A program made the position numbers and the translations under genes. From the NCBI GenBank assembly GCA_030737875.1, contig CM060922.1, positions 302,179,456 to 302,243,455 on the forward strand: DNA of 64,000 bases, in the 5' to 3' direction. Under the pieces are notes generated by a model, which did no database searches, was not told where the DNA came from, and saw nothing but the letters and a program-made list of their open reading frames with translations. Every line of letters begins with the position of its first letter. The stretch's first letter is position 1. Below are positions 23,959 through 36,888 of the stretch, piece by piece. Source of the DNA: Allium sativum. Its lineage: Eukaryota; Streptophyta; Magnoliopsida; Asparagales; Amaryllidaceae.

Positions 23959-25417
23959 TTCTTCCCCCCTTAAAATAATTTCGTCCTCGAAATTGCTAAG
24001 GTAAGAAAGAACGTTATAAACTCATTAATTTCAAATCAAATTTTATTTTAAATTAGAAACCAATTCAATACTGTAAATTAATATTTTCAAAAATATCGAA
24101 ATTTTTCTAACACTTTAAATTTTCGAAAAATTTCGCCAGCACCTCCTTTGTACGGCTCAATCGGTACAACCACAACTTGCCTTTCTAGGCCTTTTCCAAT
24201 CCAAAAGAAAATGAAACAGCCAAGCGGCTTGCCAAATAGGCTCATAAATCACCAACCCATATAAAAATAAACGTGTACCTTTTTGTCGGGCATATCATTA
24301 TATCCTTTCCATCTGCTGTCCTGTCAGCATACACACATGCCTTCTCAGACAAAATTCCAGTTTTATCCTCAGAACCAAATCCTTTACTCGTCCAATCCAA
24401 ATTCCATTCTTAACTCAACTTCCTTCCATTATCAATTTCAACTCTTAACTTTCCAGTCCAACACCATTTCATATTCATGTCTCCCAATTCCAAATCTGAT
24501 TCCACTTGATATATTATATCCCAATTCAATTTCTAGTTAATTGGTTTCAATTCGATTCATATTTGCTTTCACAATTTCTATTTAATTTAGTTTTTATTCG
24601 AACAATTTCCCTGGAAGTTTTTAAATAGTTCAGCTCTTTCAAAAATCAAATATTCCTTTTCAGGATTCAAACAACTTGTTTTTCTCAAAGCAATTCAAAA
24701 CAAGATCTTTGGTAGTAATCCGTCACTTAGAACTCGGAAATGAACACTGATGATGTGGCCAGCATCCTCAGAGTTATTCCCCAGCTATCGAAGTGAGTTC
24801 AATACTATATCACTTATCAAAACCATATTCAAACCCTTTCATTTCGAAGTCTATTTCAAAATAAAATTCACGATGCTTGTAAACAATTTAAAATCTCCCA
24901 GGATTTTAAAATTTTCATATATTCAACCCAAGTTCATTTGCAAACAACTTTCCCACTTTTTTTGGGAATTTTAGTTCCAATTCAAATTTCAATTTCAGAT
25001 TTAATTAATCTGCTTTTATATTATACGAATTCTAATTGGTTATTTATATAACCATTTCAATTAAAATCAACCAACACATCCAATATACTATAATAATTCA
25101 AATATATATATTTCCTTTATCAAAATATACTTTGGGTAAAATTATTTCATTTACCCACTTTCAAACATATCGTGACGACCCATTGTATTCGAGTGTTTAT
25201 AAACCCCTATCGATACGGTGGATCAAACTGATCGATCAGAATTCATAAACAACTCAACCGATAAATCTCCACAATATAAAACAATTTTTATAAAATCTAC
25301 AAATACGTCCACTCGTATATATACACTCATACTCAGTCTAGGGTACTGCTAACCCCATCTCTACTGAGTCACGCCACAGAGCCAAGGTAATTACTTAACC
25401 AATAGCTCTGATACCAC
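23959..25417 (-). other. Element B internal region (1459 bp, non-coding)
   Basis: Bounded by the polypurine tract at the left (minus-strand GGGGGGAAGAA at 23959-23969) and the PBS at the right. No frame longer than 85 codons and no gag or pol motif. The pre-PPT hairpin AATTTCG-AGGA-CGAAATT (minus strand) lies at 23977-23994. Shared words with D include AAATTTCGCCAGCACCTCC (24130 region) and AAATGAACACTGATGATG (24735 region). Confidence 0.9.
25404..25417 (-). other. Element B primer binding site (tRNA-iMet type)
   Basis: The minus strand reads GTGGTATCAGAGCTA directly after the LTR end TTACA, an exact TGGTATCAGAGC. Confidence 0.95.
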
Positions 25418-28400
25418 TGTAACGAACCGGGATTTTCGACTCCGAAAATCAACATCAAACTACCATGTTGACCATTCAGACATCGAACATTCCAGATCAT
25501 TAATAGAAAGAAGTTAGAGGGTGAGAATAGATAAGATAGAAATATTAGAATAGAAGAAGAAGAAGAAACACCACACAACACAGAGTCTCACATCGCAGCG
25601 GAACAAAATATAATACAGAAATAATCTTTATTGGAAGCTTACAGTATCAGAGTACATCATAACATCTGGACAGTGATAATCTGTCCTCATACAACACACA
25701 GCGGAATACTAGTAATATCATACGTCTGGACTCTTCCAGCTCGTCTCTTCATGGCAGTCGATAACCTGAACCTGTACAACCCGGCCTAACCCGAGCATTT
25801 ACAAAACACCGGGTCAGTCTGGTGAACCAGAGTGAGATAAACTCGCACAGTATAAGAGTGAACCATCCAATCATGATTTTAAAGTTCAAAACCTTTTCAA
25901 AGGAAAAGATAATCGTAAGACCAAATCCACACATAAACACGGACGGTTTTTACCTTACGATAACCCAAAACATTTTTGAAACCAATATCTTGTCTGATAT
26001 TATAATAATGTCTAAACACAAGTAAATAGAAATCTAGTGGAACGCTTGCATCTCACGCTCCACATATATAGTATACAATCAAAACCCGCAGGCGCTTATT
26101 GGAGATTGGATTCCAACTTGACAAGGTATGGGTCCACCTTCCGATAGTGTATCTCTAGAGACGAATACACTGGGTTCAACAAGAACTTCTTGCAACCCGG
26201 CCCTCACATGACCGACCACTCATTTCGCTTGAGTGTATCGAATGTATATCACCGACGGTTGGGATCAGCAACCGTCTCCCGACAAGGGACAGCATCGAAA
26301 AATAGATTTAAGAAACAAATAGGACTTCCTCTAGATAGGTGATCATACACCCTAATGGGAGCGACCCACATAGCCATGCTGCCTGCCCGATTTTTGTCAT
26401 TTCCTGGTTGATGAGGCTTGAGGTCTAGATTACTCTTGATCATCTGGTCGTCATTCACTTTGAATGCCACATCGTCAGATCCTCCAGATATCACTAATTG
26501 ATGTCCACAAAAATAGTCTAGCAGCAGCTAAGAGTTTGGCAATTCTCCGCCAACAACTATAGTACGTTTGAAGAAATCAACGTACGTGACACTTTGGAAA
26601 TACTCTGTCAGACATCCGCCCATACAAGTCATCCAGGAACAGGATGAACCGAAGGCACTCTCCTACTGCATCCAATATAGGAATCACCCCATGGATCGGT
26701 AGCGAGAAGTCCTTGCAACCCGTAGATTCCAACCACGACAGAATCACAGCTTATCTCTGCTTGCCAGGCAGAGAATATTAGTGGTTCTTCCGTGTACGAA
26801 AATCCACAGCCTTCAATGCTCCATCTCGATCATCTTATGATCTCTTCACGTATTTGTTGGTCGGAATGGTTTTCGAATATAAATTCGATCCCGGTCTTTC
26901 CGTACCAACAATCGTATTGGCCAGATTTGATAGTCGGTGTTTTAACTATCAAAATAATCAGTGTTTCAATCATGACACTCCAATGAGTTCACTGGTTCAG
27001 TATTCAGCATCACTTGGCCTTTTAAATACTTGATTTACTTTTTGTTAAATTAAAACTTCTAATTCTTTAAATATTCAAAAATACGATATTTGAATACTTC
27101 TAATTCGATTTAACTCTAATCGATTAACTCTATTCGCTCGACTCTAGATCGCAGCGATCACAATGGTTACGCTTGGTTCCCTCAGGAAACATCCGACCGC
27201 CGTAGGCTATCTGCAGCCCTGCGAATTACGCTATCAGTCGTACGAAATGGCAACTTACCTGGAATACTATGTTTGACTAACTCTGGCTCGACTGACTATA
27301 TTCGATTACCCACTTAAATCTTCTTTCAAATCATCCTTTAAATTCGGAAATCCATTATTTTTAACAAAGAAATTTATAACACATATGTTATAACAATAGC
27401 GTTATAATTACTATTTAGTTTTACAAAACAACAGCGCTATAATCGCTGTTTAGGTTTACAATCCATTTACTATAGCAAAAGTGCTACAATCACTATATTA
27501 GATTTACAAAACATATACTATAACAACAGCGCTAAAATCGCTGTTTAGATTTCAAAACATGTCCACTAACGTCTCTTACGATTTACCAACTAATACTATC
27601 TTCAGAAATCCCGATGTTGTTCAAGTTGGGGTATTATAGTTACCTCTCAGACCTTGATCAACAACGTTCTTATCCTCAGATAAATGTCAGTTGTAATCCA
27701 ACACCAAAATTCCACTCCAGTCTCAAAACAAATCCCATTTATAAATTGGGTTTAGTTATACAATCTTATGACCCATTTCTTTATCCCCAAATTTCACTTT
27801 CTATCGATCCCCTTTCAATTATTTTCAACCCTTATCCACTTTGGAGATCTTATTTCCCTTGTCCCATTTTTACTGGATTTCATTCTCACGTAACGTTAAT
27901 GTAAAGTTACCGCTTTACACTTTAAATCTCCCTTAAAACCTCTGGTTTATAATAAACCCTTTTTATCGTAATCTCCTTTCACTTAATTCATATAATTGAG
28001 TACGTTTATTTCCTTTCACCATTCAATTGGCTTGCATCTCACATTCGGTCACTTTTTAAATGAATTCCCATTTAAAAATATCTTCCTAAATTTATCATTA
28101 ATTAAAATAATAAGCCATTTCAAACATTAACTACTTTAGTAGTTAATCCCTTTATTAACTAAATTAAATATTAAATCCCTTTTAAATCCTTATTTAAATT
28201 CAAACAATATTCATTTAACTATTTTAGTCAAAACACCTTAACTTGATAAACAATTCTAATTCCAAACGGTCGATTTAATTAACTCAAAAACTTGCTTATC
28301 TCATTAACCGATTTCAACAATCCTCGCTTTAAATTAATTAAAAATATAATTAATTTAAATAAATTCTAATTATTTGTTTCCTTTACAAAACAAATTTTCC

Positions 28401-31333
28401 AGGTTTAACCATTTAATTCATTTCTTATTCTTCAACTGGTAAATCTGATTAACATCAGCATTTGCTTTGCAAAATAAATTCATAACAAATCCAAGTCTTA
28501 AACAAATAAAATATTTATTTATTTTTCTTAAATAACTTTTATTCAAATAATATAATTCAAATCTAACTCTGGTTATAAAATAAATTTTATAACCTCAACT
28601 CTATTGATTCACCTGACGGTGAATCAATATCTATAACTCGATTGGTTTTAAAGGCCATACTCTGCCAAACACTTAATCAATATCACCTATTGGTTCGAAC
28701 CAAACAGATGTTGAATATTCAATTAATAATCAACCATCAAATCAATCACACAAACAGATCAGTTCATATATGATAATATGAAAATAAATAATACATTTGA
28801 GGGATCCGGTTGGGTCCCTCCAACCTGTTCTTCTATGTATTCAAATGGTTATCTCAAATCAGACCATTCAGTTTTGTTTAACTGATAAACTAAATAACGA
28901 CCATTTTAACATCAACCATAAGCAATTCAAACAATTCAACCATTTAAAACACGTTTATAGATAAACGTGACCAACCAAGGTGAGTCACCTTTATTGGAAC
29001 CAATCGTTAAAAATAACGATTTGGTATTTCACTGAAATTAAATACAGTTTAATTTCATCGGTTAAATCAACAGATAAGCAGATAACTAGCAAAACAGTCA
29101 ACCATTGGCAAGCAGAGCACATAAAATAAAAACCCAATTTATATAAAATATAAAAAAGGTAACTGAGTGAGTTTAACTCACCTTGACTTTTTCATTGAAA
29201 CGATTCAATTACAGTTAAATTAAACAGTTGTTTAATTTCACTGTAAATTCATGTCGTCTCTATCTCTGTCCAGGACAGTTCAATGATGTCCAGCTCGTCG
29301 CTACAATCCCAATGCATTTTATTCTCTTCAATTCTGCTCACGAGATAAAAGGGTATTCATATTATAAGATTATATGAGTTTAATTTCCCTAATTAACCTT
29401 TACTAATATTTTAATTTAAACTAATTGCTTATTAGTGTTATAATAGGCCAATTAGTTTTGGTTTAACAAATTAGCATCGTTTCAGATTGAATAACTGGAC
29501 CGGTTTTGTCTAATTTATGCATTCTTGAAGTACCAATTAGTTTTCAAATAATCTTCTTAAAAATATATAAATTATTTGGTTAAAGGATAACAAGGTCGAT
29601 CCTTACATTTCTCTAACATTCCATACTTCAGAACTTTCAAAGCCTGTACCAGATTCATGATTTAATTAATATAGTTTAAGTAATAAAATTAAATCTCTAA
29701 TTATTATTAAATAACGAATCACGTTCTAAGTACTAAATCATCAGACCCGGTTTCTTTCTGATCCGCTTTGTTCTGCTCATACAAACCAATTCAAGCTCTT
29801 TGTCGTTCCCTGCTTCGTCTTTTATTCTATGATATCCGTTCAAGTCCGCACTTCGACATCCCCCTCTGGCAGCCAATCCGCCACCATCTCGCGCCCCGAT
29901 CCTCCCCAACTCGACTTCAGCAATTGCCCCAAAAACCCACCGAAGGTCGCCGGCTTTGAAGCCAGATTCTGGTCACGACAACTCATAATGTTCCATCCCC
30001 ACCGTTCAGCTTTCGGATCTCAATGGGTTGAACGATTTTGTCGAAGAAAGTGTTGGGTTTAAGGCCGTGGATTAAGAGGAATAGTGGTGGAAACGGGATG
30101 GCTTTTTGGCCACTGAAGTGTGTGCGCGTATTTATAAATCTCTAGTTCCTTGCGTGCCAAGGATTAGGTAGTAGGGCTGTTGTGTATTATAGGTACCTGT
30201 TGCATTGGGGAATGGGATTTTCGAAAAGGCAAGCCTTGGTCGGCACGGTCTTGTAAGGGATTGGACACACGAAAGCAGGTGTGACTGAAAAGGAACAGGT
30301 AGGACTTTGTGGTGAATATTAAATTATAATGTGAAACTTCGTTGCGAAGTAACATGCAGAAACCACCACAACGACTTCGGTCTACTGATAGAAAAGTTAT
30401 TCTTAGTGTAAAAGCGTATTCCGGACCCAATGGGACAAGTTTCGTCGAAATCCGAGGTCGTATGGAAAATTTCCTTTATGAAACCAGAAATGAACACACG
30501 TTTAATTTTTCCACGGTCACCAGATAAATCAAATCCATTTGAAACTGCGAACATCGACAATAACTTTTCGATACGAACCCAACGACACTAATTTCGTCGC
30601 ATTCTGAGACTGTTGCCCCGGTAGGCTGTTTTTACCGCGAACCGCTATACCCCTTTTAACACCAAATTTTCCCATCTCTAAAAATAACAAATATATACAT
30701 ATCCTGACTCTAATCGACGATACAAACTCAACGGAACTGGTTTCGTGGCTTAATTCGATCGTCTGTTCAAGTTATGCCCAATTATCTCTTTATTAATTTA
30801 ATTACTCGTTATAGAATTTGATTGGGCGTTTACGGCTACCGTGGCCACATACGAAATCGATTTTCCATGCCATTCACCACCGTACAATAATTTGGCGATA
30901 CGGTTCCAATGAAACTGGTTTCGTCGAAATCTGAGTCCGTTTGCAAAACGGTTATTTTTAAAGGCCTATAATTTAATAACGATTTTCCATAGCGACTATT
31001 TCAAAATTTGATTTGGCCATAACTATCAAACTATAACACGAAATCTGGATTTTTCTCTTTCATATGAAAATTATCGTCAATACGGTTCCAACGTTTCTTG
31101 TTTCACAGAAATCCGACTTATATCGAATCCTGTATTCTCAGTTGAAGTTCAAAACTTCATTTCACGAACTGCACGCCACTTTTAAGCTCGTTTTATATTA
31201 TATATAAATATATAACGTTCAACTTCGTTTTAAATAACGAGTTAGATAATAATTCCATCGATATTCCAAATATAATATTTAAATTAAATAAATTAAATTA
31301 CATATTCGAGTGCCAAAAACACGGGTCGTTACA
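25418..31333 (-). mobile_element. Element B 5' LTR (5916 bp)
   Basis: A near-identical partner of 18051-23958. Its left end adjoins the PBS and its right end the target duplication. It contains the same landmarks: TATA 30129-30136, ATCGTAAG hairpin 25912-25961, minus-strand AATAAA at 25627-25632. Confidence 0.95.
30129..30136 (-). promoter_or_regulatory. TATA box of element B 5' LTR
   Basis: Minus-strand TATAAATA. With the AATAAA at 25632-25627 it implies U3 ~1.2 kb, R ~4.4 kb and U5 ~0.2 kb. Confidence 0.55.
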
Positions 31334-31452
31334 AATATACTTGATTATTAAATCAAAAACCTCAATATAAAATCCATTTATATTATCAATTAATAATTTA
31401 AAATAATATCAAATGTTTTAAAATTAATGGACCAAAAATCTGGGTCGTTACA

Positions 31453-31958
31453 TTCTTCCCCCCATAAAAAAATTTCGTCCCTGAAATTACTATGGAAGGA
31501 AAAATGATACAAAGCCATTAACTTTTCAAATTTCACATGTTGAAACTCAACATTTCATATTTCCACAAAATTTAGTTCTAAAAAAACTTTTGGTTTCTCT
31601 TCACATTGCATACCATACATGCATATACTTATTTTATCTGAATGATTTACAACCAATATACTCACATCAATTCATATTCAATTCATATGCATCCAAATTT
31701 ATTCTAATCAATTTATTCATTTCAATTCACTTAACTTGCGTAAGTTAAATTTAAATTCCTGGGTTTTCATTTAAAATCCTTTAGAAATCATACAAATATA
31801 TACATACATATATATATATATATATTTCCATCTCAAATTCAAAACATTTGAATTTTCCAAAACAACTTGTTTTCTTTCAAAAAAAATTCATTAGAACTTT
31901 TCTAAGGTAGCAATTCTTCACTTTGAAACTTGAAAATGAACACCGATGATGCTGCAGT
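31453..31958 (-). other. Element D internal region, PPT side
   Basis: Minus-strand polypurine tract GGGGGGAAGAA directly after the LTR end at 31452, then the hairpin site AATTTCA-GGGA-CGAAATT (31471-31488, closing pair lost). Sequence up to 31958 parallels B's internal region and is cut at GAACACCGATGATGCTGCAGT by insertion of element C. Confidence 0.8.
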
Positions 31959-33403
31959 TGTTAACGATATTTTTCGCCAACACTGGAGTTAGGTTTACGA
32001 AAGTGGACCTAAGAGAAAAATAGGTTTATCTAGCCTTCACGAGTTTGAGTAAGTTCAATGTTTCCTAGATATCAAGGTTTCAAGCCCAAAAGATTAGTTA
32101 CTCATCCCTCAATGGGGTGAGCATCATGCTTAAACGACTCAAGAACCAACAGTTATCTTAGGATAAGGGTTTCCTAAACACAACCCTTGGTAAGGGCTAA
32201 ATGGCTTGTAGGAAGGGGTTCCACACTGATCTTGCAGAAGGGTTCAGGCTTGGGCAAGACCTTGTAAACGTGTAGAAGGCACACAACATACAACACCAGC
32301 AATAACTAACAAATTACATGAAAGATTCATAACAAAATGTTCCAAGTATTGATCCACTCTTTATTGATCTTTTATTTATAATATACAAGTGATTACAACC
32401 AAAATTCCCAATTTGCTTTAGGAATTATGGTTTACTCTAGAGAAAAGAGTAAAAGAATGAAAATGGGAAAATTGTCCCGAAAATGAGACCCCTGGGGTCT
32501 TATTTATACAGAAATAGGGGCCCCTTTTGCTGTTGGGCCAGCAGTACCCCCTGTCCGCCGCTTTTCCTTTCGGTTCTGGAAGTACTGACTCTCGACCACC
32601 TTTTCTTTAAGTTATGAAGGTTTTGCCTATGGCTTTTAGATGTGTCGGTTCGTGCTCCTAGGACGAGGGTTCCGGTTTGTCGAACTCTTTTCGTTGTTTC
32701 TTGTTCATATACTTTATATCGGTCTCGATTTTGTTGATGTGGATGGCTTTTGAAAGGTTGTGGCTTCTGGTTTTGATATCAACACTCTACGGAGCTTGCC
32801 TTTGCGATTTTACTGAAAGGCTGTCGGGTCCATCTCCCCTGTCGGTATCAACACTAAGAAAATTAGTGCGGATAGCTTATCTTTCCTCGAGGTTCCTACT
32901 TGCCTTTCGGTAGGTTTTTGACATGCGTCTTGACCTTCCGGAGGGTTGCTTCTGGTGCTTCATTAGTTACTTATTAGAGCATCCTTCTGGTAATCAACTA
33001 CTGGAGGTCTCGGCAAATGGCTCGCAGATGATTCCCTTGTACTTTTTATGCTATTGCTTCTTGAAATATCAATATTAAGCGAGTTAATACCGATAGCCTC
33101 TCTCGTCCTTCTAGGTCCCGGTTTGTGAGGTTCTTGATTCTCCGCCTTGTGGGCTTCCATTTTCAGGGGTCCTTCTGTTTCTTTTCTTTTGTGCTGGGCA
33201 CACCCTACTAGCGTGCCTTCTTCGTATAGATTTTGAGCTCTGTTCTCCCATGATGGTGTCAGTTACACTTCTCCTGAAATATTTCCTTAAGTTGTAATCT
33301 TTTTGGGTTGGGCTTTTGTTGATAGAAGACTCCTTTCTGCTTATGGTGATCTGTTACCCTTTCACCGGTAGCCTGTTCCGGATGCTTTATTTTGGTAGTT
33401 AAA
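31959..33403 (-). mobile_element. Element C left (3') LTR
   Basis: Begins TGTTAACGA and ends near GGTAGTTAAA; aligns throughout with 40485-41936. Small open frames inside it are not credible genes. Confidence 0.85.
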
Positions 33404-34121
33404 ATTTCCCCCCTCTAGTGAAGTGGTTATTTCGGCTTTTCAAGTCAAACTTTGATGTCTATTTGGCGTATCGGCTCTATGCCTCTTGGTATCCTTTGGT
33501 TATCTATTTGCTAAATGCGCATTTTAAGAATTTCAACATGCAAATATGGTTATGTAAAAAGGAATCGGTTTACCCATGTAATAAAATGTTATGCCTCCGG
33601 TACGAGTTATCTTAATCACCCTATTGTTACTTTTTATTGCTTCCGGACTTGCCGACGCTGTTATCTGTATTTATTCAACTCCCATTTTTGGGAACCAGGT
33701 TAGTTTGAGAGTGTCGGAATGGTTTTGCATCTTGATTCCACAGTATGTTTTGACTTTTAAATTAACTCGTACTGGGTTTGGGAACTAGTTAGGTTTTTGG
33801 TGGTGACACCGAACTATTTGGTTTCAGTTGAACAAACATGGTGTTTCATTGGTGATTTGACTTTCCTGGGCATAATCCCTTCGTCTTTTTATTTAAATTT
33901 CGATGTTGGGATAGTTAATTCTATCATCACCAAAGGCCTAATTATTCCCCAAATATGGTTAACTGAAAAATCCATGACCAGCCTGCTACATGATAGCCTA
34001 AATCTTGGATATCAACAAGACGTACTACTAAGTTGACCTATTTATGGATGTCATATGCATTTTTATGTAAAAAGAATGCAGTGCTAATCACATATGTTAT
34101 GAAATGATACCACCTGCTACT
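33404..34121 (-). other. Element C polypurine tract and non-coding 3' region
   Basis: Minus-strand GAGGGGGGAAATT at about 33402-33414 is the PPT candidate. The rest is T-rich on the plus strand, with short frames up to 79 codons, none recognisable. It may include promoter sequence for the plus-strand gene starting near 34122. Confidence 0.55.
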
Positions 34122-36497
34122 ATGTCTAGCAAAAGGAGCCCCATCGAAAACCAAGGGTTCCAGTACTCCGAGAGCCAAAAAAAGATTTTGCTTCAAAGCC
34201 TATTTTAATCACTTCACAAGATAAGGTTAAAACCATTCTCGATGGTTTTGGCATAGCTGGCATAGATGCCATTGCTGCTTCTCCCCAGGACTCCCTTCAG
34301 AATCCTCCCGAAGGGTATTTTGTGTGTTCGACAATTCACATTTAGCACGGTGGTTTCCTTCCTTTTCCACCCTTTCTATTCAGGCTTTTGTGTGACTTGG
34401 GAGTCCCTCCTATCCAACTTTCACCCAACACTTATACCTTGCTTTTATACTTAGAGGTCTTGGCGCTTGCGTCAAATCAACCGTGCAGAGTCACCTGTCT
34501 GGCGTGCGAACCCTATAAGGAGGTTGATAAGTGACAGTATTAGCAAGAATAAACCTTGGGAGGATCAATTCTTTCTTATTAAGTGTCCTGGCATTTCAGG
34601 AAAGTTTGTCGAACATGGTAAGCCCCTTGTTTTTTTAACAATCACATTATGCTTGTATTCCTTGTTTTAATTTTTGATTTTTCATAGAGCCTCCTTCTGG
34701 AGACGCAACTTTGTCGAATGAGGAGACTCAAGTTGTTGAGGTTATTTTTAATGCGCCAGAGAATATTAATCGTCGGTCATCCTTGCATACAGTTAACATG
34801 CTTCATCAATATGGCCTTCTTCCCTTGGGTCAAAAAATACTGGGACAACCGCCCTTTCAGTTTGCTGGCTCTAGGGATTTATCACTTAATTCAAACATGT
34901 TTAACGTGGCATCTCCTATATTCCCAGGTATTATAGATGGGATAGCATGGCCCTTTGTGCAAGGCCCTCACTTTTCCCATATAATCTTTCTTATCCTCAT
35001 TTTTCTGATATAGGTTTCTCCATTCAAGATCTGCGGCTTTTGAGAGCACTTCTACTCTTGATGTTTTTACCCAGTCGAATGTTGAGGTTTTAACGAGGCT
35101 TGCTGGTTCTACCATAGAGCCACCGTCCAAAAAGCGGAAGCATGACAAGGTGATCCATTTTCCCAAGGATGTGGTTGCCACGACCAAAACACATACCGTT
35201 TCCGACTCTGCTGCTTCTGCTGTCGACAAGCATATTGATATTGATTCTTCCCCTGATACTTCTCCAAAAGGAAAAACTATGAGTGATTCTGTGTCACCCG
35301 TCTCTCCTAAGGAATTAAATGTTGGGGGCTTAGCCCATTTATGCCCTCATCTTCTCAACATGCTATTCTCCCTACTCCTTCATTGTTCGCTCTGGATTTT
35401 GATAAGTTTGTGAGTCTCGCTCTTTCGTCTCCTGAAGTTGTTAATATTTTGCAGTCTTCTTTACTTTTGAACTCAAAGGATTTTTATCAGCTGCAAATCA
35501 AGGACCGGCTTTTGGTACTAACTTGCTCCCTTCTTACATTACGTTATTGTTATATGGAGTTCAAACCATTTTCTTTTTTATTTCTCAGGTGATGAAAAGC
35601 TGGTTCATATCTAGAGGAATGGCCTCCTCATCTTCTGCTGAGGTTACTGCTCTTAAAGAGGAGAATAATACATTGAAGGATAAAGTTAATACCCTACAGC
35701 GAGAGAAGGTAGAAAACAACAGTGAATGCGAGAGACTGACGGCCTTGCTGAAAGAGGAGAAGGAGGCCAAGGATGTGTTGTCGAAGCAGGTAGAGATTTC
35801 TAAGAATGAGAGAATGGAAATGGAGACTGATCACGCTGTTGAGATAGATAGAATGAACAACAAGCTTTCTAACGCCAAATGGATAATTTATGAAACTAGC
35901 GACAGGATATCCGACTTTCTGAAGGTCCATCTTCATGAAATTGTGATGGAGTACTACGAAGATGCTCTCATCCTTGCGTATTCTAACAATTATAAGAAAT
36001 TCCCAGAAATTGACTTTACTTCAGCCCTCCCCCCCCCCCCTCCGCCAAGACTAGAGTTTTGGAGAGAATTCAACAAGTTAAGTGAGAAGGTAAAGCCCTT
36101 CTGAAGGACAATATAATACCTGAGTCTCTTCAGTATATTGAGGAGTTTCTTGAGGATTCTGACGATGAGGAAGAAGAGGATTTGATTGTTGATGAGGGGA
36201 TAGGAGGAGAAGAAGGTCAGCGAGAGGAGCCTGGTATGGATGATGGAGATTTTCCTTATGTTGCTGAAGGGAGCACAACTAATTCTTTGAGCACCCCACC
36301 TGTTCAAGATCCAATTGTCATTCCTCCCAATGTGGGTGGTTTCTCGGGGCCGAAGGGTAAAGAAATTTCTGTCCAACCTGTTATTTCTGCTGCACAGGTA
36401 TGGCTTTCACTTTCAAAATGTTTATTTCCTTCCTGACTTTGTGTCAATAACTAGTTTTCTCATTTTGTGGCAGCCCCTTGCCTCTCCGAAGAAGTGA
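34122..36497 (+). pseudogene. Five-exon antisense gene with gypsy-type-transposon N-terminal block and coiled coil, degenerate
   Basis: Proposed exons are 34122-34617, 34688-34927, 35014-35514, 35589-36397 and 36474-36497. The introns are 70, 86, 74 and 76 bp, all GT-AG. Exon 1 has a frame containing NPPEGYFVCSTIHI, an in-frame TAG, then GGFLPFPPFLFRLLCDLGVP and IQLSPNTYTLL, followed after a frame change by KPWEDQFFLIK. This pattern resembles the 'putative gypsy type transposon' (Transposase_28-like) domain found in plant retroelement accessory ORFs. Exon 3 has a basic NLS-like PPSKKRKHDK; exon 4 a ~70-residue coiled coil, a Pro run encoded by a C tract (~36026-36041) and an acidic SDDEEEED; exon 5 encodes PLASPKK and stop. 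Splices 1, 3 and 4 join in frame. At least three frameshifts and one nonsense codon make this copy non-functional. It lies antisense to element C near its 3' LTR. Function unknown. Confidence 0.7.
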
Positions 36498-36888
36498 ACA
36501 ATAATAATATCTTGTGTCCATCGCTTTTGGCCACCGAAAAACTTTTGAAAGGCCTATTTTGTAGATCTACGGGAAATCATCTAAATTGAAGGATTTAGAC
36601 ATTTTCGTAGAACATATTTTTAATCTCTTTGTGATTTGTGGCTTAATTCTTATGACATTTATAATCAAGTATGTTGTATTAGTATGTATAATGTGCATGA
36701 TATGTGTACTAACTAGTGGATTTTTGCTACTATAATTGTACGGATATGTATGTTTGTCAAAATGATTCAGTATTTGTATGTAATAAGTTTATGTGGTTGT
36801 TTTTCTTTTGATATGTATCAAAATATTAGTGTCATTGTTTGACAATTAGATTTTACACATTTCTATATTTCATTTTATCTGTGATTAG

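Larger units (their letters stand above)
18051..31333 (-). mobile_element. Element B: complete non-autonomous LTR retrotransposon with ~5.9-kb LTRs
   Basis: 13,283 bp flanked by a perfect 5-bp target duplication AATAT (18046-18050 and 31334-31338). The two LTRs differ at about 1% of sites in the part I compared plus a ~12-bp indel (near 22089 / 29468), so insertion is recent. The 1459-bp internal region has PBS and PPT but no gag, protease, RT or integrase. LTRs make up nearly 90% of the element. Movement must depend on proteins from another element. Short frames within the LTRs occur in both copies only because the LTRs are duplicates. Confidence 0.95.
11975..31452 (-). mobile_element. Element D 3' LTR (minus strand, ~6.2 kb excluding the inserted element B)
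   Basis: The left end TGTAATGGCCCGAATTTCC (11975) matches the LTR start TGTAATAGCCTGAATTTCC at 42531, which is preceded by a PBS. The right end GGGTCGTTACA (31452) is followed by a minus-strand polypurine tract. Landmarks follow the order of element B's LTR (GTCAGTC-ACTGGTGTGAG, ATCGTAAG...CTTACGAT at 12462-12510, TAGTATACAAT), but with much divergence and rearrangement. Segment 14085-14760 resembles internal sequence, so recombination or deletion has mixed LTR and internal parts. Element B interrupts it at 18051-31333. Confidence 0.7.

Noticed and set aside
36026..36041. C homopolymer in exon 4
   Set aside because: It fits a Pro codon run in the antisense gene; its length may also be a sequencing artefact, so I did not treat it as a separate element.
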